From contig JBAMJR010000040.1 of the NCBI GenBank assembly GCA_038501785.1, positions 12,576,001 through 12,640,000 on the forward strand: a DNA stretch of 64,000 nt, given 5' to 3'. Every line of letters begins with the position of its first letter. Positions within the stretch are counted from its first letter, which is position 1. This document shows, piece by piece, positions 1 to 10,053 of this stretch. Position numbers and translations under genes: made by a program. This DNA comes from Myoxocephalus aenaeus (Eukaryota; Chordata; Actinopteri; Perciformes; Cottidae). Under the pieces are notes generated by a model that ran no database searches, was not told where the DNA came from, and saw nothing but the letters and a program-made list of their open reading frames with translations.

Positions 1-32
1 TACAAAAAGCGCAGCTTAGATACTTTGTCCGT

Positions 33-980
33 TTTCAATTCAATTCAATTCAGTTTATTTTATATAGCCCAACATCACAAATACAAGTTTGCCTCGGAGG
101 GCTTTACAATCTGTACACATAACATCCCTGTCCCGGGACCTCACATCGGATCAGGAAAAACTCCCTAAATAAAGATAGCAAAAACCCTTTCACAGGGAAC
201 AAAGGGAAGAAACCTGAGGGAGAGCAACAGAGGAGGATCCCTCTCCCCGGATGGACAGAAGCAATAGATGTCATGTGGCCAGAATGAATAGCGTAGTTAC
301 AGCACATTCAATGAATATGACAGAAATTATTCATATAATGAGTATTAGGCATGGTCCATGATCCTGATAATCCATGAAGCAGAAGGCGGTAGAGAGGAGG
401 GGGGCATCAGAAGGGCCATGGCGGCAGGACCCGGGTCAGGACCCGGAGCAGGACCGGTTCCAGGCAGCCATGAATCCATGGAAAAAGAAAGTAGAGTTAG
501 TAATGTGCATTGAAGAGACAATAGTTTATCCAGATGGAGAGAAAGAAGAGGAGAGGAGGAGTGAAAGAGGAAGAGAAGAGGAGCGAAAGAGGAAGAGAAG
601 AGGAGCTCAGTGTATCCTAAGATGTCCCCCAGCAGTCTAGGCCTATAGCAGCATATCTAGGGGCTGGACCAGGGCAAACCTGAGCCAGCCCTAACTATAA
701 GCCTGAAACAGCCCTAAGTATAAGCCTGAAACAGCCCTAAGTATAAGCCTGAAACAGCCCTAACTATAAGCGCTATCAAAGAGGAAAGTCTTAAGTCTAC
801 TCTTAAATAACGTGACTGTGTCTGCCCCCGGACTGAAAGTGGAAGCTGATTCCACAGAAGAGGAGCCCGATAACTGAAAGCTCTAGCCCCCAACCTACTT
901 TTTAAGACTCTGGGAACCACAAGTAACCCTGCATTCAGTGAGCGTAACGCTCTAGTGGGGTTGTCATAACGAATAAACAA
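33..980 (-). mobile_element. 3' end of an L2-like LINE
   Basis: Read on the minus strand, 714-980 encodes a degenerate reverse-transcriptase C-terminus of the kind shared by L2/Rex-type LINEs (SLNAGLLVVPRV, then RAFSYRAPLLWNQLP). It is followed by a non-coding part (310-710) with the short repeat cctgaaacagccctaa. The end (33-310) is a conserved tail that recurs at 35929-36146 (-) and, split, at 61055-61980 (+). The terminal sequence on the plus strand is caattcaattcagttta, as in many fish genomes. 5'-truncated and inactive. The clade name is from protein resemblance only. Confidence 0.75.
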
Positions 981-1494
981 CCCGGTTCATAGTATTACTT
1001 TATTAACATAAACAACCTGGTTCATAGTATTACTTTATTAACATAAACAACCTGGTTCATGGTATTACTTTATTAACATAAACAACCTGGTTCATGGTAT
1101 TACTTTATTAACATAAACAACCTGGTTCATGGTATTACTTTATTAACATAAACAACCTGGTTCATAGTATTACTTTATTAACATAAACAACCTGGTTCAT
1201 GGTATTACTTTATTAACATAAACAACATGGTTCATAGTATTACTTTATTAACATAAACAACCTGGTTCATAGTATTACTTTATTAACATAAACAACCTGG
1301 TTCATAGTATTACTTTATTAACATAAACAACCTGGTTCATGGTATTACTTTATTAACATAAACAACCTGGTTCATAGTATTACTTTATTAACATAAACAA
1401 CCTGGTTCATGGTATTACTTTATTAACATAAACAACATGGTTCATAGTATTACTTTATTAACATAAACAACCTGGTTCATAGTATTACTTTAAT
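978..1494. repeat. 35-bp minisatellite, about 14-15 copies
   Basis: Tandem units of 35 bp beginning aacctggttcatagtatt. Copies differ mainly at atagt/atggt and cctgg/catgg. The array starts exactly where the LINE reverse-transcriptase fragment stops. Confidence 0.95.
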
Positions 1495-1935
1495 AACGAG
1501 GTTGGAATAGAAATGAAAGAAGGAATATGAAAGTGAAACCAACGTATTTGTCACAGAGTACAAAGCTACTAAAGTGTCTCTTTGTTCAGTTTCAAACATG
1601 CTGATTTAAATACGTTAGCACACTAACGATGTGTGTCATATATGTGTGTGTGTGTCATATCCCTTTTTGTTGTTATGGTTTATATGCAGATTATAATCGG
1701 ATCATAAAAATATGCAGACAACAGTTTATGAAACACAACTTGTGTTGACTTGATAGGTTTTATTGTAATGTGACAAAATAGTTGATTAAAAAGATGATAA
1801 TCAGAAACATGAGTCAGACTGAAGAGCTCGTCCAGTTTAACTCTTTCATTAAAGCTTCTGTAACTGAAGTCAAATAAAAGAGTGAGGCTGAAGCTGCAGT
1901 TCAACACCAGAGAGAATATCAAATACGTCAGTTTG

Positions 1936-2050
1936 ATCACTTTACAGCAGTTTGATCACTTTACAGCAGCTTTACAGCAGCTTGATCACTTTACAGCAGT
2001 TTGATCACTTTACAGCAGCTTTACAGCAGCTTGATCACTTTACAGCAGTT
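1936..2050. repeat. Short tandem repeat, tttgatcactttacagcag-type
   Basis: Alternating copies of gtttgatcactttacagcag and ctttacagcag. No coding content was seen between this array and 2180. Confidence 0.85.
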
Positions 2051-2204
2051 TTCAGAAACGTAACGTTTGTAGTTTGCCAGCCGGTTTAACAGATTATTGA
2101 AAGTACTGTATTTCTAAGTTATAGCAACGGTTATTTACATGATCTATGTTTGTCTTCATGATCGTTTGTTCTCGTGAACGGCCGAATGATACATCACTTT
2201 AAAA

Positions 2205-2400
2205 GTTGCCGCCGCAAGGAATTGTGGGTCGGCATTATCTCCTTTCCTTTCGCAAAGGAAGGTCCAGTGGTTCCTATGCTAAAGGAGCTAAGTTAGGAAG
2301 CATGAAGCTCCTTTCCTTTGCGTTTGGACAATTCCACCGGCACTTATCATGGAGGCCACTTAGGTACTTCAGGTCATTTCACTCAGTTAGGAAGGTTCCT
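2205..2400. repeat. Dispersed repeat, copy 1
   Basis: About 190 bp nearly identical to 53928-54115, sharing cctttcctttcgcaaagg, ggaagcatgaagctcctt and the downstream cacttatcatgg stretch. The family is not recognised and no terminal repeats were identified. Confidence 0.8.
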
Positions 2401-2702
2401 AACCGAAATGGACTAGTCGACCGCAGCCCGGGCCTCTCAAATTGTGGGTCAACATCTAGACACAACGTTTTGACCCGTCTTCACTAGTTCCCCTTTGTGT
2501 TATGAGTCTTGAAGCAAAGGTTCATAGTCATAGGCATGCACAACGAAATGCAGATTGTTGTCTCATTTTGCTACATAACAAAACACTCTCCCGGCCTCGA
2601 ACATCCGCCTGGCAGGCAAACGTTCTCGGACGGACGAGCCGGCGACCCTTCGGCTTACCCCGACGTGCTGGAGCGAGGGCCCAGTCACAGCGAGAGAGAG
2701 AG

Positions 2703-2704
<2 letters not shown>

Positions 2705-2767
<63 letters not shown>

Positions 2768-2770
2768 TAT

Positions 2771-2817
<47 letters not shown>

Positions 2818-2840
2818 TATACATATATATATATATATAT
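2705..2840. repeat. (TA)n microsatellite with CA interruptions
   Basis: Long alternating TA tract ending exactly at the left terminus of the hAT-like element starting at 2841. The tract resumes at 4432, consistent with insertion into a TA microsatellite. Confidence 0.95.
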
Positions 2841-4049
2841 TAGTGCTGTCATATTAGCTTGTTATTAACGGCGTTAACGCAAACCAATTTTAACGCATTT
2901 TCATTTTTTTATTTTTTTCTCGCGAGCACCACGCCGGATGTAGCTCAACCGGAACCAAAACAATAGGCACGCCGTCTGGGCTTGGAAGCTAGGCTAACGT
3001 TACGGTTTGAAATGAATGAATGGTGAGCGCGATACGACAAAATGAATGATAAGACGCTAATGAATGGAAAGTTTACTTTCAAAAAGCATGGACACCACAA
3101 CGAAGAACAAACTTATTGCAGCCATAGCTAAATGGGTGCTACTGCGTGTAGGCCTGTTAACGTTGTGGAGGACGAGGGTCTAGCTCAGGGGTGGGCAAAC
3201 TTTTTGGCTCAGGGGCCACATTGAATTAAAAAATTTGACAGAGGGGCCGGGCCAGTATCAGATGGATGGAGAGTGTTTGACAAAGGGGGCGTGGCTTATC
3301 GCCGTCGGGTCTCTCCGTGAAAAAGAGCTGTCTTTTCCGGTATCGATTATGGAATAAATAACCACTAGTTTTGCTTTATACTTGTTGTGGAAGTCCCAAA
3401 CATGTCGGAACATGAAACACCCTTGTGTTTGGGTTCATAATATTATCCGTAGCCGCACACAGCTCGGTGAATTTCTCCGACTCCTCCAGGAACTGCGCCG
3501 GTCTTATCTCCGTAAAACGGATACCGATTCTGCCATCCACCTTGGAAATAACCACCAGTTCTGCTTTATACTTGTTGTGTAAACTCCACATACGTCGGAA
3601 CATCAAACTCCGTGGTGTCTGGGTTCATAATATTATCCGTAGTCCCACAACAGCGTCTGAATGACAGCCGCTGCACACACGAAAAGCCTAAAAGAGCGCT
3701 GTGCAATAAATAAGCATGAAGAAACATCAACGCTGGTCTGTTGTGGTCATCGTGCTTCGGGAAACTGAACTTGGGAACGGAGAAGCGCTACAGCGGTCTT
3801 TACTATAACTTATAATTATTTAAAATAAAAAACTTTTTTTTAATATATTTTTTTAATAACATTTTTTTAATATTTTTTTTTAATGTTATAATAATTATAA
3901 TACTCGGCGGGCCGTATATTAATACTCGGCGGGCCGTATCCGGCCCGCGGGCCGTAGTTTGCCCACCTCTGGTCTAGCTGATAGAATACGCATCGCATCC
4001 AACGACAGGACCTACGGATTGCCTTCGAGAGCCTGACTGCTATGTTCAC

Positions 4050-4132
<83 letters not shown>

Positions 4133-4428
4133 GCCCTTCTTTACCTGAAATGTGCACTTTATAATTTTATTTTGTAAACCCTTGTTTACCTGAAATGTGC
4201 ACTTTATAATTTTATTTTGTAAACCCTTGTTTACCTGAAATGTGCACTTTATAATTTTATTTTGTACCGCCCTGTTTGGCAGTTGTTTTTCAATCAAATA
4301 AAACATTTGCATAAAGCAAGCCAATCCACTTTTTCATGTTGATAAGAGCATTAAAATGAAAAAATGAAAAATTAACTATGACATAAATGCGATTAATCTC
4401 GATTAAATATTTTAATCGTTTGACAGCA

Positions 4429-4431
<3 letters not shown>
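2841..4431. mobile_element. hAT-like non-autonomous transposon in a TA tract
   Basis: The termini tagtgctgtc and gacagcacta are inverted repeats, and the right end continues into the aaacgattaaaatat-type terminus familiar from fish hAT elements. The atatatat on both sides can serve as the 8-bp target duplication but is uninformative inside (TA)n. The interior has no transposase frame. It carries another hAT element (3186-3971), a (CT)n tract at 4050-4130 and three copies of a 45-bp unit at 4132-4266. Confidence 0.8.
3186..3971. mobile_element. Nested hAT element (786 bp) with 8-bp TSD
   Basis: The ends caggggtgggcaaact and agtttgcccacctctg are imperfect inverted repeats. Both flanks are gtctagct (3178-3185 and 3972-3979), a clean 8-bp target duplication diagnostic of the hAT superfamily. 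The interior has fragments such as gggccgggcc and cggcccgcgggccgtag but no intact transposase. It is younger than the element that contains it. Confidence 0.9.
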
Positions 4432-4480
<49 letters not shown>

Positions 4481-4494
4481 CACATATACACACA

Positions 4495-4525
<31 letters not shown>

Positions 4526-4583
4526 CCACACACACACACACACACATATATACATTATATATACACACATATACTGTATATAT
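4432..4583. repeat. (TA)n/(CA)n compound microsatellite
   Basis: TA dinucleotides continue from the 3' side of the hAT insertion, followed by CA dinucleotides at about 4480-4546. Confidence 0.9.
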
Positions 4584-4637
4584 GCTGCAGTGGTTTTATT
4601 CCCTGAGGTCAGACTCAGGGAATAAAACCACTGCAGC
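4584..4637. repeat. Perfect 24-bp inverted repeat
   Basis: The left arm 4584-4607 (gctgcagtggttttattccc...) is perfectly complementary to 4614-4637, with a six-base loop gtcaga. It could be an end-to-end MITE remnant or a fold-back. Confidence 0.95.
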
Positions 4638-4859
4638 GCTGAGCTGCGCCGGAGCAGCAGCGCACCTCAGAGAGAGGAGGTCCTGTTCAGCTTCGCCTTT
4701 AGTTAGTTCGTGCTCTGTGTTATGAACTCTCGTCTGAGAGGTTTTTGTGTCGTGCTGTGAGCTGAGCGACATGGTAGCTGTTATGAGGCATTTTCTCGTG
4801 TTTTGTTCGGACGGCAAAACTGTGATTGTTGAGCTTGCAGGCTGGCTGCTGTTTGCTTG

Positions 4860-4938
4860 CCTTTCTCTCTATTATAGTTTTAGAATCTAACGCGGGCCAA
4901 TAAAAAAGGGGCCGCGGGCCGTAGTTTGGACACTCCTG
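4860..4938. mobile_element. Possible hAT terminal fragment
   Basis: The sequence gcgggccgtagtttggacactcctg resembles the right end of the nested hAT at 3971 (gcgggccgtagtttgcccacctctg). The matching left end was not found, so the limits are uncertain. The stretch 4640-4860 has no recognised content. Confidence 0.4.
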
Positions 4939-4957
4939 ATATACATATATATGTATT

Positions 4958-4996
<39 letters not shown>

Positions 4997-5039
4997 GTAA
5001 ATATGTATATAAATATATATACAGATAAAAATATGTATT

Positions 5040-5606
5040 AAAAGTGATCAAAAGCTTGAGGTTTCATGGAACGGCGTGGAAGTGGTGTGCGACTATTTCA
5101 TATGGTTCTTGATCATACAGCAAGCTGTTGTAACTCAACTATACTTTCTCACAACTGTTCCAAAGTTAACATGCTTTATGAGAGTCATGGCTTGAAGACT
5201 TCTGCATGCCAATATTAACTCAGTCAAAGCGCCACCTACTGGTAAACTATGGCAATTTTCCGACGCATTTTGAAAGGGATCTGAATAATCTGTTTCACGG
5301 ATGAGTTTTTTGTAGAGCAGTCCCACCCGGACATGTGTGCAAAATTTCAAGTCAATCGGCCAAAGTTTGCAAAAAGCGTGGGCTTTCAACCTAAAGGGGG
5401 CGCTATAGAGACATTTTTGCCAACTTTTGGCCAACACCCAAATCAGATTGAAATTTTCGCCAAGTCGGATGGGTGTGCATATTTTGAAGAATGTAGGTTT
5501 ATCCCAAGCACCTCTTTTCCCTGCGCATTGAGCGACAATAATAATAATAATAATAATAATTTTAATAGGTCCTCGACTCTGACTACGTCAGTGCTCGGGC
5601 CCTAAC
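5040..5606. repeat. Dispersed teleost repeat ending in (AAT)n and a gctcgggccc motif
   Basis: The stretch contains cgccacctactgg, cctaaagggggcgctatag and caagtcggatgggtgtgc, followed by (aat)n and gtgctcgggccctaa. This layout is common in fish intergenic DNA. No terminal inverted repeats or coding frame were found. The class is unresolved. Confidence 0.6.
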
Positions 5607-5974
5607 TATATCATACATGGAGGGTGGAGGGCTAAAGAGTCTCACAGCTGAGGAAAGCAACAGTTCTTGTAACTGGGTCGTATCTGGACCCAAGTGCAAC
5701 ACACGACTCTAGGGATCTTTGACCGTTTATTTGAATCTCCGGAAACAGCAGGCCGAGTACAGCAGCGTCAGGATCAGACAGGGTCGGCAACAGGAGATCA
5801 GTCCGTGAACGAGTGCATGAAAAAACTATCTGGCAAGGTGTGTCTGAGAGGCAGGAGTCTATATAGACACTTGATTGGTGATCAGAGGCAGGTGAGTGAA
5901 CAGGTGAAGGGAGTTAGACTGACGAGGAGGGCGGGGCTGACAGACAGAGTGAGGAGGGTGTGGAGCTGAACTGT
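5607..5974. other. Gene-free stretch
   Basis: I see no recognised coding exon, RNA gene or repeat family here. Several short open frames lack protein character. Confidence 0.5.
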
Positions 5975-7088
5975 GGGTGCGTCCCAAGTCTCTAAATTGT
6001 CGTTTCCTCGCTCCTCGATCCTCGATTGAACCGGAAGTGGTTCTGCGCCGCCATCTTGACGGCCGTCCCAAAGCTCTTATTCTGCTCTGAGGAGCGAGGA
6101 GCGAGGAGGGAAATCGGAGGAGTCATGATCGAGGAGCCCCGAGAGCAGGCTTCCAGGAAGTGTTTTAACGCTGGACACGCCCCCTCACTGTTCATCTGTT
6201 ATGTGATTGGACGCTGCAGCTGAGCGGACTGATGCTGGAGTTTAATACCAGAGTGAAGACGATCACAGATTAAACTCAAGTTATATATTAAATCTGTTTT
6301 CTTATTCACAATCTGGTTAAAATATGTGCATAGTAGTCTGAACAACAAAAGGACCACAAACAACTGTCTTCAAAGATTTGATCTGTTGTTTCCCTCAATA
6401 ACTTGTATTATGTATGTAATTAAAATCAGAGAGCTGGAGAGAAGAAACACTTTTTACAACACGTAATGAAGAGAAAACATATTTATATTGTGGGTTATTT
6501 TATAATGATGTCACAATCAGAATTTCAAAACATACCGACGTAAATAATAAATAAATAAGACGCATTCTGCTGGTAGAAATGGATCCTGCTCGTATAAGCA
6601 GGACACATCACAGTATATAAATACTCAATGCAGTTTATTAAACGGTAACAGACGACAGAGAAAACATCTCCACTCTGACACTCATGATAACTTTGTCTTT
6701 ATTAATATAAGTAGTAGTTTAACACCATTAAATCAACTGAAAACATACGATCATTTTTATCAATATTTTAAGTGTATTTTTATTGGAATGTTCGCTAAAA
6801 ACTCTCCGGACAAAACTCATCAGCTGTTAAAGCGACTGAAGCTGATCAGATGTGATCAGATGTGATCAGCTGTCAGTCGGCTGCAGTCATCAGAAACCGA
6901 CGTCGCTTCACGTGATGCTCCAGAGGAAAGGACGTCTCATGTCTCTTAAAACATGTTTCCTCGCGTCTTCTCTCCTCGCTTGGTTTCCTTGCGTCTCTCT
7001 ATGTATCCCTGGTGGGAGGGACTAAGACGCAAGGAAAAGACACAAGTGAGGGAAACGGGGATGCAGTTTAGAGACTTGGGATGCACCC
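5975..7088 (+). mobile_element. ~1.1-kb TIR element, copy 1
   Basis: It starts gggtgcgtcccaagtctcta and ends tagagacttgggatgcaccc, which are inverted repeats. A second copy follows directly, and a third, reversed and interrupted, lies in haus7 intron 7. There is no transposase, so this is a non-autonomous DNA transposon. The interior (6220-6900) is AT-rich, with gatcagatgtgatcagatgtg near its end. The superfamily is not assigned because no target duplication could be read. Confidence 0.75.
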
Positions 7089-8068
7089 CAAGTCTCTAAA
7101 TTGTCGTTTCCTCGCTCCTCGATTGAACCGGAAGTGGTTCTGCGCCGCCATCTTGACGGCCGTCCCAAAGCTCTTATTCTGCTCTGAGGAGCCATGATCG
7201 AGGAGGAGGAGCCATGATCGAGGAGGAGGAGCCATGATCGAGGAGCCCCGAGAGCGGGCTTCCAGGAAGTGTTTTAACGCCCCTCACTGCTCATCTGTTA
7301 TGTGATTGGATGCTGCAGCTGAGCGGACTGATCGCTGGAGTTTCATACCAGAGACGATCACAGATTAAACTCAAGTTATATATTAGATCTGTTTTCTTAT
7401 TCACAATCTGGTTAAAATATGTTCATTGTAGGTCTGAACAACAAAAGGACCACAAACAACTGTCTTCAAAGATTTGATCTGTTGTTTCCCTCAATAACTT
7501 TTATTATGTATGCAATTAAAATCAGAGAGCTGGAGAGAGGAAACACTTTTTACAACACGTAATGAAGAGAAACCATATTTATATTGTGGGTTATTTTATA
7601 ATGATGTCACAATTAGAATTTCAAAACATAACGATGTAAATAATAAATAAATAAATGAGACGCATTCCGCCGGTAGAAATGGATCCTGCGCGTATAAGCA
7701 GAACACAGAACACAGAACACAGTATAAATACACACACTGTGTATAAATACTCAATGCAGTTTATTAAACGGTAACAGACAACAGAGAAAACATCTCCACT
7801 CTGACACTCATGATAACTTTGTCTTTATTAATATAAGTAGTAGTTTAACACCATTAAATCAACTGAAAACATACGATCATTTTGATCAATATTTTAAGTG
7901 CATTTTTATTGGAATGTTTGCTAAAAACTCTCCGGACAAAACTCATCAGCTGTTAAAGCGACTGAAGCTGATCAGATGTGATCAGATGTGATCAGCTGTC
8001 AGTCGGCTGCAGTCATCAGAAACCGACGTCGCTTCACGTGATGCTCCAGAGGAAAGGACGTCTCATGT
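7079..8068 (+). mobile_element. ~1.1-kb TIR element, copy 2 (3'-truncated)
   Basis: It parallels copy 1 through ggaaaggacgtctcatgt and then breaks into an A-run at 8071. Its left terminus overlaps the right terminus of copy 1, giving a merged palindromic junction around 7085. It is tripled locally at gaggagccatgatcgag (about 7185-7245) and ends about 120 bp before an atp2b3 exon. Confidence 0.75.
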
Positions 8069-8190
8069 CCCTTAAAAAAAAAAAAGAGCTTAAATCTGTG
8101 TCTGGTGATTGGAAAAGCTCCCAGCTGCTCAGTACAACGGCACGCTAGCATCTTCTGGTCAAATAACAATTGAACAAACGTGTCTTTCAG

Positions 8191-9973
8191 GTGATCGCCA
8201 CGGTTCCCACAGAGCGGCTGCCGTGCCTGAAGGAGGCGGGGCTGGGCCTGGAGCCAGGGGACGACGAAGGGGAGGAGCTGGCCGATGATGAGGAGGAGAT
8301 CGACTGTGCCGAGAGAGAGCTGCGCCGTGGACAGATCCTCTGGTTCAGAGGACTCAACCGCATCCAGACCCAGGTACTGGGTCCAGACCCCCACAACACA
8401 CCTCAACCAAACCTCTTTCACAGACTCAGAGATGTGCAGACCCCTCACCCAGAAGCTCCTCTTGGTCCAGTTTGTTTAAGGGAATGGGGAATTTACCAAA
8501 AGAAACAATTATGTATTACATCAAGAGGAATACCTGATCAAGTGCTTTATGATGAAACGCAAATTACTTTGGGGGGAACTAGTTCCTGGTGTAGTAACAC
8601 TGCTTAAATAAACTGCTGGTATCATGGCCTTTACACACATTTGGAAAGAACGTCCTTTCAGAGATAAACTGCATTGTTGACCATCTGAGTCCAGATGAAA
8701 CATCTGGTGTCTTCTGTATCTCATCCTGTCTGAGCCGCTCTTCTGACATGTGCCAAACATAGTGATTACAGTGTTTTCTCTCCTACACAGATGACTTGTC
8801 TGTTCTGAGGGTGAAATGTCTTTATCTAACTTGGAGCTGGTCTTTTAGAGGCTCATGAACATCACGAGGGAGCACATTGTGTTGAGGCTCATGCTGAGCA
8901 GACCACGGCGTGACTATTTTAACTGATTGATCCTTGCACTGCTTTGTGTGAGAAAGTACATTAAGACTTCCAAACAGCGTCGCCATGACAACACGCTGCC
9001 AACAGCCTCCTGGCAGTGTAGATCCAGAGTCCTGCTTCAGTGCCTTCGTACAGCGGCCGTTTCCCATGAGGAGGGTTTGGTCTGAGTGAAGAGACAACAC
9101 ACACACACACACAACCTCATTATCTATGATTCTGGCTTGTCAGGGATAATCGGACAGAGAGAAAGTCTTCTTCTTCTTCTTCTTCTTCTTCTTCTTCTTC
9201 TTCTTCTTCTTCTTCTTCTCTCCTGTTTGTCACTCAACAACAGGAGGTGTTTCTTTATTCTATTTTCATCTGTGAAACTGATGGGATCTCTTTATTTCTG
9301 TCAGGATAATTACATTTTAGATTTTTATTTTTTAATCACAAAACTCCTTTTTTCCTTCTATTTTTCAGATGAACTCTTATTAAGAACTCAGAGAGATGTT
9401 TCTGGCAAAACCTTCTTTTCACAATGTCTACCTTTAAGACATACAAAACAGGAGAGAAAGAATTTAGATCAGCCCAAGAACACGAGTCACCAGAATGTGA
9501 CCAGAATCCTCCAGAGCTTCTGTAGACAACACTGATGCACATTGAAAGGTTTCTATCATTTCTGGTTTTTAAAGGGACACAACAGGCACACACGCACACA
9601 CACACGCACACACGCACACACGCACACACGCACGCACACACGCACGCACACACGCACGCACACACGCACACACACAGCAAGCAACAGGCTGATAGTCTAC
9701 AGTGGTGTAAATTGACTGTCCAGTTCCAGCCACACTCAGACCGGCCCCTCCTGCCCTCACTGAGTGCTGCTGTTTCTTCTCTGTCCTGCAGATGGAGGTA
9801 GTGAGCACGTTCAAGCGAAGCGGTTCGTTTCAGGGCGCGGCGGTGAGGCGGCGCTCCTCCGTGCTCAGTCAGCTCCACGACGTAAACACTATCTCTACCC
9901 CCTCTCACGTAGCTCTCTCCACCGCAACAGCCAATACCAGCCCAGCCCCCGGGAGTGAGTCCGCCGAACGCAT

Positions 9974-10053
<80 letters not shown>

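Noticed and set aside
374..640. 88-residue charged open frame
   Set aside because: Lies in the non-coding 3' region of the LINE on the opposite strand; purine-rich composition explains it.
3376..3606. Minus-strand 76-residue frame resembling a protein
   Set aside because: Lies inside the nested hAT element and has no transposase motif; repeated internally (ataccgattctgcc region), so likely transposon filler.
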